Made by a program: the position numbers and the translations under genes. Positions 8,224-17,140 of a stretch of DNA of 64,000 nucleotides are shown in pieces. The stretch covers positions 5,766,001-5,830,000 of the forward strand of contig NZ_CP135079.1 in assembly GCF_032121415.1 (NCBI RefSeq), read 5' to 3'. The notes below the pieces were generated by a model. That model saw only the letters and a program-made list of their open reading frames with translations, did no database searches and was not told the origin of the DNA. Origin of the DNA: Streptomyces parvus. Its GTDB lineage: Bacteria > Actinomycetota > Actinomycetes > Streptomycetales > Streptomycetaceae. Every line of letters begins with the position of its first letter. Positions within the stretch are counted from its first letter, which is position 1.

Positions 8224-9153
8224 ATGCCCGAGGAGATCATCCGGACCCTGTCGGCCGACGGAGTTCGCTACGGCTACCGTGTCCTGCCGTACGACCGGAG
8301 CGGCGGGGCCGCCCCCCGCACCGAACCGACGCTCATTCTCGGCGGCGCGCTCCAGGGCATGTTCGGCTGGCCCCAGATGGACGACCACCTGGGCCCCGCC
8401 GCCGACGTGGTCACCGCCGACCTGCCCGGCATGGGCGGCGCCGACCCGCTTCCGCCGGGCCCCAGCGCCGATCTGCTCCGCCGAGCCGTCCTCGGCATCG
8501 CCGACGACCTCGGCGCCCCCCGGCTCAACGTCTTCGGCTTCTCCTACGGCACCGCCATCGCCTTCGGCTTTGCCCAGCGGCACCCGGAGCGGGTGGCCCG
8601 GCTCGCCCTCGGCGGGGTTCCGGTCCACATCGACGCGGCCCAGGTCGCCCGCTGGGAGCGGGCCCGGCGGCAACTGGCCGCCGGGGACCGGGAGGGGTTC
8701 GCCGCGACGGCGGCCGACGCGCTGATGTGCCTGGACCCCGAACGCCCCGTACACCGCCGGGAGCTGGCCCGGCGCTATGTGCGGCGCTCCTTCCTCCACG
8801 CACTCACCCACTCGCCCCACGCCGCGGACTCGCTTTACCGGGCGCTGGCCGACCGGCCCGACTTCACCGGCGGGCTCACCGGCGTACCGGCGCTGGTCTT
8901 CGCGGGGGAGCACGACACGGTCACCTCGCCCGCGCGGCAGCGGGAGTTCGCCGCGACGATCGAGGGCAGCCGGTTCCTGACGATCGGGGAGTCCGACCAC
9001 TGGGTGGTCCTGGAACGGGCCGAGGAGGTGGCCTCGCTGGTCACCGGATTCTTCACCGGGCGGGAGCCGGTGGCCGGTGCGCAGGGCGAGGCCGGTGCCA
9101 CCGGTGCGGTGGTGCTGCCGCGTCAGGCCACGGCCCCGGCCGGGCGGACCTGA
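8224..9153 (+). CDS. Alpha/beta hydrolase (thioesterase-like candidate)
   Basis: A 309-residue alpha/beta hydrolase. The nucleophile elbow is GFSYGTA, the oxyanion region is LILGGALQGMFGW, the acid is in ALVFAGEHDTVTSP and the catalytic histidine in GESDHWVVLER. All catalytic residues are present. It follows the KAS gene by 22 bp and probably belongs to the same transcript. In that context a role in releasing or trimming the ACP-bound product is plausible, but this is inference from position only; the fold also covers esterases and lactonases. Confidence 0.85.
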   Translation: MPEEIIRTLSADGVRYGYRVLPYDRSGGAAPRTEPTLILGGALQGMFGWPQMDDHLGPAADVVTADLPGMGGADPLPPGPSADLLRRAVLGIADDLGAPRLNVFGFSYGTAIAFGFAQRHPERVARLALGGVPVHIDAAQVARWERARRQLAAGDREGFAATAADALMCLDPERPVHRRELARRYVRRSFLHALTHSPHAADSLYRALADRPDFTGGLTGVPALVFAGEHDTVTSPARQREFAATIEGSRFLTIGESDHWVVLERAEEVASLVTGFFTGREPVAGAQGEAGATGAVVLPRQATAPAGRT

Positions 9154-9179
9154 CCTTCGGTCCGCCCCGACCGGGGCCG
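9131..9179. terminator. Long bidirectional hairpin
   Basis: The inner stem is GGGCGGACC (9142-9150) with GGTCCGCCC (9159-9167). An outer stem CGGCCCCGG (9131-9139) with CCGGGGCCG (9171-9179) extends it. The hydrolase stop lies in the loop, and the convergent nuclease gene ends at 9196. Confidence 0.75.
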
Positions 9180-9195
9180 TGGCGGCCCCTGCGCC

Positions 9196-11607
9196 CTACC
9201 AGGGCCAGAGGCCGCCGACCTTGATCCGCACCACCTGCGGGTCGTGGTCGCTCGCCTGGTCGGCGAACTCGGCGTTGATGTGCACCACGTCGTAGTCGAG
9301 GCGGCGGACACCGGGGCTCGTCAGGATGTGGTCCAGCGTCTGCGAGTTGCCGTCGAAGACATAGCTGTACCGCTCGCCGACGGGCAGCGTCGAGATCAGC
9401 GGCTTCAGCACCTTCCCCTTGGCCAGCGCCTTCATCGTCGGGGAGAACTCGAAGTCGTTGAAGTCCCCGAGCGCGACGACCTGCGCCGACCTGTCCGCCT
9501 TCAGCAGCGAGGTGACGAAGGTGTTGACCTCGGCGGCCTGCTGGATCCGCTTCGTCTCCGAGGACCGTGTGGGCTCCTGGTAGCGCCCGTGCAGCGGCTG
9601 GTCGCCGCCCTTGGACGCGAAGTGGTTGCCGATGACGAAGACCGGCCTGCCCCGGAAGACGAACTCGCCCACCAGCGGCTTGCGGCTGTCCGTCCACGCC
9701 GGGCTCGACGGGTTGATCCGGCCCGGGGAGGCGGACAGCTCGACGCCCCGCCAGGTGTCGACGGCCCGCACCGGCGTGGTGGCGTCGCCGCCCGGCCGGT
9801 CGGTGAAGGAGACCCGCTTCGGGTTGTAGAGGAAGACGTTGCGGATGTTGCCGCCCGGCTCGCCGCCGTCCTTGTTGTTCTCGGGAGCGATGTAGCGCCA
9901 GGCGTAGCGCGGCCCGCCCTTCGCGACGACCGCGTCCGTGAACCGCTTCAGCGTGGCCTCGGACCCCGTCGTGCCGTCGTTCACCGCACCGTTGTCGTCC
10001 TGGATCTCCTCCAGCGAGACGATGTCGGGGGAGGACAGGTTGACCGCGACGCCCTCGGCCAGGGTGTCGAACTTGGCCTGGTCGTCTCCCGCGTCGAGGT
10101 TCTCCACGTTGTACGTGGCGACCGCCAGCTCGTCCTTCTTCTGCTTGCGGGTCACCTCGCGCCGCAGCTTGTTGTCGACGACCGTGCCCAGCTCGGTGGC
10201 CTGCACGTTGTAGCCGCCGTAACTCGCGTAGTCGAGTACGCCGGTGGTGCGGCCCTTCAGTACGTCGCCCACGTTCGCCGCGGGGACCGGCTGCGCCGGG
10301 TCCAGCGACATCACCTTGAGCCGGCCGGTGTTCTGGTCCTCGTACGAGGCGTAGAGCGTGCCGCCGCGCCGGGTCGGGTTCTCCTTCGGCTTGACCGTCA
10401 CCCAGATCTCGTCGTACGCGGTCGTCGCCCCGGTCACCCGGGTGTCGGCGATCTGGATCCGGGAGCCCTCCAGCGCCTCGTACAGATCCAGGGCGTAGCG
10501 GGCCGGGTCCAGCGGGAGCGCGTCGATCGCCCCGCCGTCCGCCGAGGGAACGTAACGGCCGGGCACCGAGCGGGCGTCGAGGGCGACCGGGGCGGGCAGC
10601 GCGTTGCCGGAGGAGAGCACGGTGACACGCGGCGCGGTGATCTGGGTGAGCGACTGGGTGCCGGTGCCCGGGTAGTACTCCACGACCTTGCCGCTGACCA
10701 GGACGGAGTCCCCGGCCTTCACGGCCGGTGCGGTGGAGCCGGTGTAGACGAACAGGCCCTCGCCGGTGCGCGGGTCGTTGTCGGGCGCCATGTCCTGGAT
10801 CCAGAAGCCGCGCGAGCCGCTGGTCCGGACGCCCGTGACGATGCCCGGGACACCGGTCACCGCCGTGCCCTCCAGCGGGGAGACGCGGGTGGTGCCCTGG
10901 ATGTCGTTGATCCGTACGTCGCCGGGCTCGGTCGGGCCGGGCTCCTCCGGCGGCTGCCCGCCGCCGGACGTCTCGCCCTTGGCGTTGACCGGGGTGGGCG
11001 CGCCCGCGGCGAGGTCGGCGGCGTTGTCGTCGGTGTCGGCGAGCGAGGCGGCCCGCGCGACGGACGCGGTGGCGGAGGCGCCGGGGACCGGGCCGCTGCC
11101 CTCCCGGACGACCGCGGAGCCGTAACCGACCAGATCGACGATCCGGGTGTCCGCCGCGCAGTCCGCCGCCGACCTGCACGTGAGCGGGGCCGTCCCGGAG
11201 ACCAGGGCGACGGTGCCGCTGCCCGCCGCCATGGCGACCGTTCCGGTGGCGTCCGCGGTGGGCAGTGCGACCGTGCCGCCGGTGCCCGCTGCCTGCGCGA
11301 CCAGGTAGCGGCCGCCGGGCGCGATCGCGCCGGACAGCTCGGAGACCTGCCACGGGGATCCGGCCGACGGGCTGCCCGGCAGGTACTGGACGCTGAGGCC
11401 GCCGACCTCGAAGGGCGCCGAGCCGGCGTTGGCCAGCTCGACGAAGTCCCGGGTCAGCGTCGCACCGGAGTTGCCTCCGCCGCCGTACACCTCGGAGATG
11501 ACGGCGGTGGCCGACGGCGCCGCCTGGGCGGCGGGCAGGGCGGTCACCGCGAGAGCGACGGCGACGGCGCCGGTCAGCAGGACGGAACCGGATCTGTATA
11601 TCTGCAC
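9196..11607 (-). CDS. Secreted ExeM/NucH-type nuclease with lamin-tail domain
   Basis: About 803 residues from GTG 11607, chosen because it directly precedes a signal peptide (SVLLTGAVAVALAVTALPAA, cleavage near AQA). Residues ~25-150 resemble a lamin-tail (LTD) beta-sandwich (ISEVYGGGGNSG, then DFVELANAG). A middle region of OB-like folds precedes the endonuclease/exonuclease/phosphatase domain in the last ~330 residues: VATYNVENLDAGDD, VSLEEIQDDNGAV, IGNHFASKGGDQP, VALGDFNDFEFSP, and SDHDPQVVRI. All metal and catalytic positions are visible. Homologous enzymes degrade extracellular DNA for phosphate or nutrient scavenging. Monocistronic, ended by the hairpin at 9131-9179. Confidence 0.9.
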   Translation of the reverse strand: MQIYRSGSVLLTGAVAVALAVTALPAAQAAPSATAVISEVYGGGGNSGATLTRDFVELANAGSAPFEVGGLSVQYLPGSPSAGSPWQVSELSGAIAPGGRYLVAQAAGTGGTVALPTADATGTVAMAAGSGTVALVSGTAPLTCRSAADCAADTRIVDLVGYGSAVVREGSGPVPGASATASVARAASLADTDDNAADLAAGAPTPVNAKGETSGGGQPPEEPGPTEPGDVRINDIQGTTRVSPLEGTAVTGVPGIVTGVRTSGSRGFWIQDMAPDNDPRTGEGLFVYTGSTAPAVKAGDSVLVSGKVVEYYPGTGTQSLTQITAPRVTVLSSGNALPAPVALDARSVPGRYVPSADGGAIDALPLDPARYALDLYEALEGSRIQIADTRVTGATTAYDEIWVTVKPKENPTRRGGTLYASYEDQNTGRLKVMSLDPAQPVPAANVGDVLKGRTTGVLDYASYGGYNVQATELGTVVDNKLRREVTRKQKKDELAVATYNVENLDAGDDQAKFDTLAEGVAVNLSSPDIVSLEEIQDDNGAVNDGTTGSEATLKRFTDAVVAKGGPRYAWRYIAPENNKDGGEPGGNIRNVFLYNPKRVSFTDRPGGDATTPVRAVDTWRGVELSASPGRINPSSPAWTDSRKPLVGEFVFRGRPVFVIGNHFASKGGDQPLHGRYQEPTRSSETKRIQQAAEVNTFVTSLLKADRSAQVVALGDFNDFEFSPTMKALAKGKVLKPLISTLPVGERYSYVFDGNSQTLDHILTSPGVRRLDYDVVHINAEFADQASDHDPQVVRIKVGGLWPW

Positions 11608-11722
11608 GGGAGGAGCCCCCAACTGAACTGAGTGGTAGGGGCAAAAGCTATGCGCGTAGAACGGGGCATGACAAGGCACTGGAGGTTAATTCCCCGCGTA
11701 TCCACGGTGAGGACGACGACAA

Positions 11723-11764
11723 CGCGCCCGGTTGCGGACCTGGAGAGGTCCGCAACCGGGCGCG
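11723..11764 (-). terminator. 18-bp perfect hairpin downstream of the cellulase
   Basis: The arms at 11723-11740 and 11747-11764 (CGCGCCCGGTTGCGGACC and its complement) are perfect with a 6-nt loop. The hairpin starts 52 bp past the cellulase stop and lies upstream of the nuclease start. Confidence 0.8.
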
Positions 11765-11815
11765 TCACGGAGGTCTCCGCCCCGCCCGATCGGCGGCGGT
11801 CGAGGCGGAACCCGG

Positions 11816-12886
11816 TCACTGACGGATACGGTCGCGGATCCAGACCCCGGCCTCCTTCAGGACCCCGGTGCCCGCCCAGGTGGAGCCGTTGCAGGTGCCG
11901 GTCTTGAAGACGGCGCCGGAGCGGTGGTCGTCGGAGTAGTTCCAGTTGGTCCAGGAGATCTTCTTGCGCTTCATCAGGTCGAGGTAGCGCTGCGACATGG
12001 CGAAGTCGTTGGCGCCCTCGCCCGCGTAGTTCTGCGTTCCGAACTCCGTGACGAACACGGGCAGTCGGTCGGAGGCCCGGTCGAGCGTGTTCAGGTACTC
12101 CTCGCGGTGCGAGGCCGCGTAGAAGTGGAAGGTGTACATGATGTTCGAGGCGTTGACGGGGTTGTTCACGACCTCCGACTCGTTTGCGCCCTCGGACACC
12201 CCGAAGGACGACCAGGCACGCGTGCCGACCAGCACGACCGCGTCGGGGTCCTGGGCCCGGATCACCGGAATGATCTGCTCGGCGTACGACTTGATGGCCG
12301 ACCAGCTCACCCCCGAGGGCTCGTTGGCGATCTCGTAGAGCACGCCCGGGTGGTTCTTGTACTTCTTCGCCATCGCCGTGAAGAAGGTCTTGGCCCGCGC
12401 CAGGTTCGCGTTCGGATCGCCCGGGCTCAGCATGTGCCAGTCGATCACCGCGTACATGCCGCGCGCGTGCGCCGCGTCGACGAACTTCTGCGCGCGGGCG
12501 GTGAATCCGGCCGGGTCCGTCTCGTATCCGCCCTCCTGCACGTAGGTGGAGACGCGCAGCACGTCGGAGCGCCAGTCCTGGGCGAGCGCGTCGAGCGAGC
12601 CGCCGGTGACGCACTGGGCGTACCACTGGGTGCCGTGCGTGCTCATGCCGTTGAGCGCCACAGCCTGGCCGGAGGCGTTGCACAGCTGACGGCCGCAGAC
12701 CGAGAGCTGCCCGTTGGCGGCGAGCGGGGTGGCGGCGGTGGGAGCGGCGGGCGCCGGTGCGGCTCCGGCGCGGACGGGAGCCATCAGCGCGGTGACGACA
12801 CCGAGCGCGGACGCGGCGAGCAGGGCCTTGCGGGCCATCCTGCGACGGCCGGGCGTGACGGTGGGGGGAGTGGGGCGCTGGTGCAT
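11816..12886 (-). CDS. Secreted GH5 endoglucanase (cellulase)
   Basis: A 356-residue protein from ATG 12886, which has GGGAG eight bases upstream. An N-terminal signal (RKALLAASALGVVTALMAP) is followed by an Ala/Pro-rich stretch and a single GH5 domain. The acid/base glutamate is in LYEIANEPSG and the nucleophile glutamate in PVFVTEFGTQN; VIDWHMLSPG and MYTFHFYAASH are the expected substrate-binding strands. It should hydrolyse beta-1,4-glucan outside the cell. No carbohydrate-binding module is attached, unlike many streptomycete cellulases. A TTGACG/TTACTT promoter lies upstream and a perfect hairpin ends it, so it is monocistronic. Confidence 0.92.
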   Translation of the reverse strand: MHQRPTPPTVTPGRRRMARKALLAASALGVVTALMAPVRAGAAPAPAAPTAATPLAANGQLSVCGRQLCNASGQAVALNGMSTHGTQWYAQCVTGGSLDALAQDWRSDVLRVSTYVQEGGYETDPAGFTARAQKFVDAAHARGMYAVIDWHMLSPGDPNANLARAKTFFTAMAKKYKNHPGVLYEIANEPSGVSWSAIKSYAEQIIPVIRAQDPDAVVLVGTRAWSSFGVSEGANESEVVNNPVNASNIMYTFHFYAASHREEYLNTLDRASDRLPVFVTEFGTQNYAGEGANDFAMSQRYLDLMKRKKISWTNWNYSDDHRSGAVFKTGTCNGSTWAGTGVLKEAGVWIRDRIRQ

Positions 12887-12936
12887 GGTGGTGCTCCCTT
12901 CGGAGGGGGTGGGAGGCGCCATGTCGGCAGAACTGA

Positions 12937-12965
12937 AAGTAAAGGTTCCTACCAATTGACGTCAA
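12937..12965 (-). promoter_or_regulatory. Candidate cellulase promoter overlapping a TTGACGTCAA palindrome
   Basis: Minus-strand TTGACG (12960-12965), 17 bp, TTACTT (12937-12942). The -35 lies within the perfect 10-bp palindrome TTGACGTCAA (12956-12965), which could be an operator. The known CebR site (TGGGAGCGCTCCCA) is not seen. Confidence 0.45.
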
Positions 12966-12998
12966 CGGGGATGGGCAACTTTCCTTCCTGTTAAACGC

Positions 12999-13037
12999 GC
13001 TTGGCGGAAGGGCCGGTTGGAGGCCCTTCCGCCAAGC
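12999..13037 (-). terminator. 16-bp perfect hairpin after the VOC gene
   Basis: GCTTGGCGGAAGGGCC (12999-13014) pairs perfectly with 13022-13037 across a 7-nt loop. It begins 29 bp past the stop of the minus-strand VOC gene. Confidence 0.8.
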
Positions 13038-13065
13038 ACCCGCCCCGGGTGCGCCCCGGCGCGGC

Positions 13066-13461
13066 TCAGCCCGTCGGCAGCGGATAGACCGCCAGCGAGA
13101 ACGAGTGCCCCGCCGGATCGGCGTACACCCGCACGTCCCGGGGCCCGCTGTTGCTGTCGCCGGTGTCGACGGGCCGGGCGCCCAGGGATATCGCCTCCCG
13201 CTCGGCCTCGTCGATGTCCTCGCGCGCCACCAGGATCCGCAGATGCGACTGCTGCGAATCCTCCGGACGCGGCCAGCTCGGCGGGGCGTAGCCGTGGTCG
13301 CGGCGGATCGCCAGCCGGACGCCGTCGTTGCCGACGACCTCGATGAAGTCGGGGTCGGTGCCGATCCGGGTCTCGGCACCGAAGAGACCGGCGTAGAACT
13401 CGGCCAGCTCCATGGGCTCGGCACAGTCAAGGACGAGGACGCTCGTTTTCTCCACAGTCAT
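13066..13461 (-). CDS. VOC-family (glyoxalase/bleomycin-resistance fold) protein
   Basis: A 131-residue protein starting MTVEKTSVLVLDC at ATG 13461. Two beta-alpha-beta-beta-beta units are apparent (AEPMELAEFYAGLFGAE and VYADPAGHSFSLAVYPLP). The DPAGHSFSL strand carries the usual metal-site histidine of the VOC superfamily. Members bind metals and act on small molecules or sequester antibiotics; the sequence does not decide between these. It diverges from an MFS drug-efflux-type transporter 130 bp away, which fits a detoxification or resistance role but does not prove it. Confidence 0.8.
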   Translation of the reverse strand: MTVEKTSVLVLDCAEPMELAEFYAGLFGAETRIGTDPDFIEVVGNDGVRLAIRRDHGYAPPSWPRPEDSQQSHLRILVAREDIDEAEREAISLGARPVDTGDSNSGPRDVRVYADPAGHSFSLAVYPLPTG

Positions 13462-13590
13462 GCGGGAACGGGTACCCCCGGCGGGCGTGGCCACGCCGGG
13501 CCGGAGCCGTCCCGGAAAACCGGAATCCGGGCCACCGGTGCGGCCGCGTCCCGGATGAGGAAACACCCCACGCGACCTAAGGTGCGAACC

Positions 13591-15090
13591 ATGGCACGGA
13601 GCACGGCCCAGCCCGGGCAGACCGGAGGCGACGCCGCCCCGGACGGCCCCGACCCCCGGCGTTGGCAGGCACTCGCCGTCTGCCTGGTCGCGGGCTTCAT
13701 GACCCTGCTGGACGTCTCCATCGTCAACGTCGCCCTCCCCTCCATCCGGGAGGGCCTGAACACCCCCGAGTCCGACCTCCAATGGGTGCTCTCCGGCTAC
13801 GCCCTCGCCTTCGGCCTCTTCCTCATCCCGGCCGGACGCCTCGGCGACGCGCGGGGCCGCCGGGCGGTCTTCATGGCCGGACTCGCCCTCTTCACCCTGG
13901 CCTCCGCCGCCTGCGGAGCCGCCCAGTCCAGCCTGTGGCTGGTGATCGCCCGTCTGGTGCAGGGCATCGCGGGCGGCCTGATCTCCCCGCAGATCTCCGC
14001 CCTGATCCAGCAGATGTTCTCCGGGCGCGAGCGCGGCCGGGCCTTCGGCATGTTCGGCACGGTCGTCGGCATCTCCACGGCCGTCGGACCGCTGCTCGGC
14101 GGACTGCTCATCCAGGCCGCGGGAGCCGAGCACGGCTGGCGCTGGGTCTTCTACGTCAACCTCCCGCTCGGCGTCGTCTGCCTCCTGCTCGCCCACCGGC
14201 TGCTGCCCGACACCCCCTCCGCGACCCGGGTCCGCCCTCGCGACCTGGACCCCTTCGGCGTGCTGCTCCTGGGCGCCGGGGTGCTGGCCCTGCTGCTGCC
14301 GTTCGTCCAGGCCCAGCAGTGGCCCGGCAACACGAAATGGCTGCTGCTCGCCCTGGCCGCCGCCCTGCTCACCGCGTTCGCCGCCTGGGAGTCGCGGTGC
14401 ACGGGCGGACGCGTCCAGCCGGTCCTGGACCTGTCGCTGTTCCGGCTGCGCTCCTACTGGCTGGGCTGTCTGCTGATCCTGCTCTACTTCGCCGGGTTCA
14501 CCTCGATCTTCTTCGTCACGACCCTCTACCTCCAGTCCGGCCTCGGCTACTCCGCGCTCCTGGCCGGACTCGCGATCACCCCCTTCGCCCTCGGCTCCGG
14601 CGTCGCCGCGTCCATCGGCGGCCGGCTCGTCGGCCGCTTCGGCCGCCCGCTGGTGGTGGCGGGCCTGGCCATGGTCGCGCTCGGCCTCGCGGGCACCGCC
14701 CTCGCCGTCCACCTGGTCCCCGGCCCCGGTGCGGGCTGGGCCATGGCCGCCCCGCTGCTGTTCGCCGGCCTCGGCAGCGGGCTGGTCATCGCCCCGAACC
14801 AGACCCTGATGCTGGCGGAGGTCCCGGTCCACCAGGCGGGAAGCGCCGGGGGCACCCTGCAGACCGGCCAGCGGGTCGGCTCCGCGATCGGCATCGCCGC
14901 CGTCGGCGCGGTGTTCTTCGCCCAGGTCGGCCCGGACGGCTGGGCCGACGCGTACGACCACGGGCTCATCGTCTCCGTCGCCTTCGTCCTGGCCGCCCTG
15001 ATCGTGGCGGTGGCCGATGTCGGGGCGGGCCGGCGGGGCAGACGACGTAACGAGCGACAGGACACCGACGCATCGAGGAGCACGGCATGA
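13591..15090 (+). CDS. MFS drug/proton antiporter (DHA2, 14-TM type)
   Basis: A 499-residue integral membrane protein with about 14 hydrophobic segments. The N-terminal FMTLLDVSIVNVALPSI is the motif D1-type signature of DHA2 exporters, the loop GRLGDARGRRAVF is MFS motif A, and GTVVGISTAVGPLLGG is motif C of antiporters. It likely expels a toxic organic compound using the proton gradient. The last codons overlap the start of the next gene (ATGA at 15087), so the exporter and the glutathionyl-hydroquinone-reductase-like enzyme are expressed together, suggesting a quinone or electrophile as substrate. That link is inferred from the overlap. Confidence 0.9.
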   Translation: MARSTAQPGQTGGDAAPDGPDPRRWQALAVCLVAGFMTLLDVSIVNVALPSIREGLNTPESDLQWVLSGYALAFGLFLIPAGRLGDARGRRAVFMAGLALFTLASAACGAAQSSLWLVIARLVQGIAGGLISPQISALIQQMFSGRERGRAFGMFGTVVGISTAVGPLLGGLLIQAAGAEHGWRWVFYVNLPLGVVCLLLAHRLLPDTPSATRVRPRDLDPFGVLLLGAGVLALLLPFVQAQQWPGNTKWLLLALAAALLTAFAAWESRCTGGRVQPVLDLSLFRLRSYWLGCLLILLYFAGFTSIFFVTTLYLQSGLGYSALLAGLAITPFALGSGVAASIGGRLVGRFGRPLVVAGLAMVALGLAGTALAVHLVPGPGAGWAMAAPLLFAGLGSGLVIAPNQTLMLAEVPVHQAGSAGGTLQTGQRVGSAIGIAAVGAVFFAQVGPDGWADAYDHGLIVSVAFVLAALIVAVADVGAGRRGRRRNERQDTDASRSTA

Positions 15091-16139
15091 ACGACACGAC
15101 CACGGACGCCACCGGAGACGACGGCGCCGGGAGCGGCGGCAACGACTCCTACGGCCACAAGCCGTTCAAGCGGTCCAAGAGCCACTTCCCCGACCGGATC
15201 ACCGCGGACGGCCGCGACGGCCGGCCCGTCGAACCCGGCCGCTACCGGCTCGTCGTCAGCCGGGCCTGTCCGTGGGCGAGCCGGGCCCTGGTCTCCCGGA
15301 GGCTCCTCGGCCTGGAGGACGCTCTCTCCCTCGCCGTCGCCGACCCGATCCAGGACGACCGCAGCTGGCGCTTCACCCTCGACCCGGACGGCAAGGACCC
15401 CGTCCTCGGCATCCACCACCTCAGCGAGGCCTACGACGCCCGGGAGCGCGACTACCCCGGCGGTGTCAGCGTGCCCGCGATCGTGGACGTACCGAGCGGG
15501 CAGCTCGTCACCAACGACTACCAGCGGATCACCCTCGACCTCGCCACCGAGTGGACCGCGCTGCACCGGCCCGGCGCCCCCGACCTCTACCCCGCACCGC
15601 TGCGCGCGGAGATCGACGAGGTGGTGGAGGGCATCTACCGGGACATCAACAACGGCGTCTACAAGTGCGGGTTCGCCAGCTCGCAGCGGGAGTACGAGGA
15701 GGCGTACGCCGCCCTCTTCGCCCGCCTGGACCAGGTCTCCGCCCGGCTCGCCGACCGCCGCTACCTGGTCGGCGACACCATCACCGAGGCCGACATCCGC
15801 CTCTTCACCACCCTGGTCCGTTTCGACCCCGTCTACCACGGCCACTTCAAGTGCAACCGGAACAAGCTGACCGAGGACCCCGTCCTGTGGGCGTACGCCC
15901 GCGACCTCTACCAGACGCCCGGATTCGGCGACACGGTCGACTTCGACCACATCAAGCGGCACTACTACCAGGTGCACACGGGCATCAACCCGACCGGCAT
16001 CGTCCCCGCCGGACCCGACCTCTCCGGCTGGACGACCCCGCACCACCGCGAACAGCTCGGCGGCCGCCCCTTCGGCGACGGCACGCCCCCGGGCCCGGTA
16101 CCGGAGGGCGAACGGGTCACCCCGCCCGCTTCCCGTTGA
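15087..16139 (+). CDS. Glutathionyl-hydroquinone reductase-like (Xi-class GST) protein
   Basis: A 350-residue protein of the Xi-class GST family (YqjG/PcpF/ECM4). The catalytic cysteine is in VVSRACPWASRALV, with the family C-P-W-A motif. The GST C-terminal helical domain includes NNGVYKCGFASSQREYEEAY and TEADIRLFTTLVRFDPVYHGHFKCN, both diagnostic. Family enzymes remove glutathione from glutathionyl-hydroquinones. Streptomycetes use mycothiol rather than glutathione, so the thiol partner here is probably different. Translationally coupled to the DHA2 exporter. The gene ends 10 bp from a convergent DMT transporter gene. Confidence 0.9.
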   Translation: MNDTTTDATGDDGAGSGGNDSYGHKPFKRSKSHFPDRITADGRDGRPVEPGRYRLVVSRACPWASRALVSRRLLGLEDALSLAVADPIQDDRSWRFTLDPDGKDPVLGIHHLSEAYDARERDYPGGVSVPAIVDVPSGQLVTNDYQRITLDLATEWTALHRPGAPDLYPAPLRAEIDEVVEGIYRDINNGVYKCGFASSQREYEEAYAALFARLDQVSARLADRRYLVGDTITEADIRLFTTLVRFDPVYHGHFKCNRNKLTEDPVLWAYARDLYQTPGFGDTVDFDHIKRHYYQVHTGINPTGIVPAGPDLSGWTTPHHREQLGGRPFGDGTPPGPVPEGERVTPPASR

Positions 16140-16148
16140 CCGGGGCGC

Positions 16149-17021
16149 TCAGCGAGGGGCGGCCGGTGGTGGCGCGAGCGTGCCCCTGGCCAGCGGCGTA
16201 CGGGCCAGGCGCACGCAGCCCGTGGCGATCAGGGCCAGCGCGACCAGCTCGGGCAGCAGCCACCACCCGGTCCGCAGCTCCTCGTCGAACAGCGTCACCC
16301 CGTACAGGATGCTGATCAGCGCGTCCCCCAGCGTCAGCATCGGCTGCACGGCCACCAGACTGCCCGCCTGCAGGGCGTTCTGGAGCAGGAAGAGCGCACC
16401 CACCCCGGCCGCCGCCGTGGCGTACAGCTGCCAGGACGCCAGCAGCGCGACCACCCCGCCGACGTCCAGGTTCGCCATCGCGTCCTTCATCAGCGCGGCC
16501 GTCAGCGCGTACCCGCACGCGGCGGCCAGGCCCAGCAGCGCCGCCCGGAGGTTGCCCCGGGTGCGGAGCGCGGCGACGATCAGCCCCGCCTCGAACACCC
16601 CGGTCACCAGCAGCGCCGGAATCCAGGCGACGCCCTCCACCGTGTCGCTGCCCTCGACCGGGGCCGCCGCCGCCATACCGAGCGCCAGGCCCGCCGTGAC
16701 CGCCGAGACCCCGGACCAGACGGCCGCGTCCGCCCGCACCCGCATCACCAGACCGGCGACCAGCAGGGTCAGCGGCAGCTCGATCACGAAGATCGGCTGG
16801 ACCACCGCGATCGGCCCGGTGGCCAGCGCGATCGCCTGGCAGACCGCCGCCACGATCACCAGCCCGATCCCCGCCAGCCACACCTTCTGCCGCATCAGAC
16901 GGGTCATCAGCGACAGCCGCATCGCCTCGCTGTCGGGCACCTCCATCGCCGCCCGGCGCTGGAGCACCGAGGCGCAACCGTTGCTGAGGGCGGTCAGGAC
17001 GGCGAACAGAACACTGATCAC
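16149..17021 (-). CDS. DMT-superfamily membrane transporter
   Basis: About 290 residues from GTG 17021; no in-frame ATG lies close, and this GTG begins directly on the first membrane helix (VISVLFAVLTALSNGCASVL). Nine or ten hydrophobic segments are present, arranged as two repeats (TGPIAVVQPIFVIELPLTLL and GSLVAVQPMLTLGDALISI), as in EamA/DMT proteins. A cytoplasmic Arg-rich loop follows the first helix. The substrate is unknown; family members export metabolites or carry cations. It is convergent with the GST-like gene and divergent from the glycosylase gene. Confidence 0.8.
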   Translation of the reverse strand: MISVLFAVLTALSNGCASVLQRRAAMEVPDSEAMRLSLMTRLMRQKVWLAGIGLVIVAAVCQAIALATGPIAVVQPIFVIELPLTLLVAGLVMRVRADAAVWSGVSAVTAGLALGMAAAAPVEGSDTVEGVAWIPALLVTGVFEAGLIVAALRTRGNLRAALLGLAAACGYALTAALMKDAMANLDVGGVVALLASWQLYATAAAGVGALFLLQNALQAGSLVAVQPMLTLGDALISILYGVTLFDEELRTGWWLLPELVALALIATGCVRLARTPLARGTLAPPPAAPR

Positions 17022-17140
17022 CGGCCCATCATGGCGGCGGCCCGCCCGGGGCGCGCGGCGCGGAGGTCCGGTGGGCGTAACGCACGTACTCCACCGCTTG
17101 CGGACCGTATCCGACCGCAAGCCCCGGTAGCGTGCGGACC

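Noticed and set aside
6706..9153. Full type II polyketide cluster
   Set aside because: There is no chain-length factor, ketoreductase, cyclase or transporter next to the single KAS and ACP, so only a minimal cassette is claimed.
12886..12998. CebR box or GAAASTTTC-type cellulase regulatory element
   Set aside because: Neither sequence is present intact; only the TTGACGTCAA palindrome stands out.
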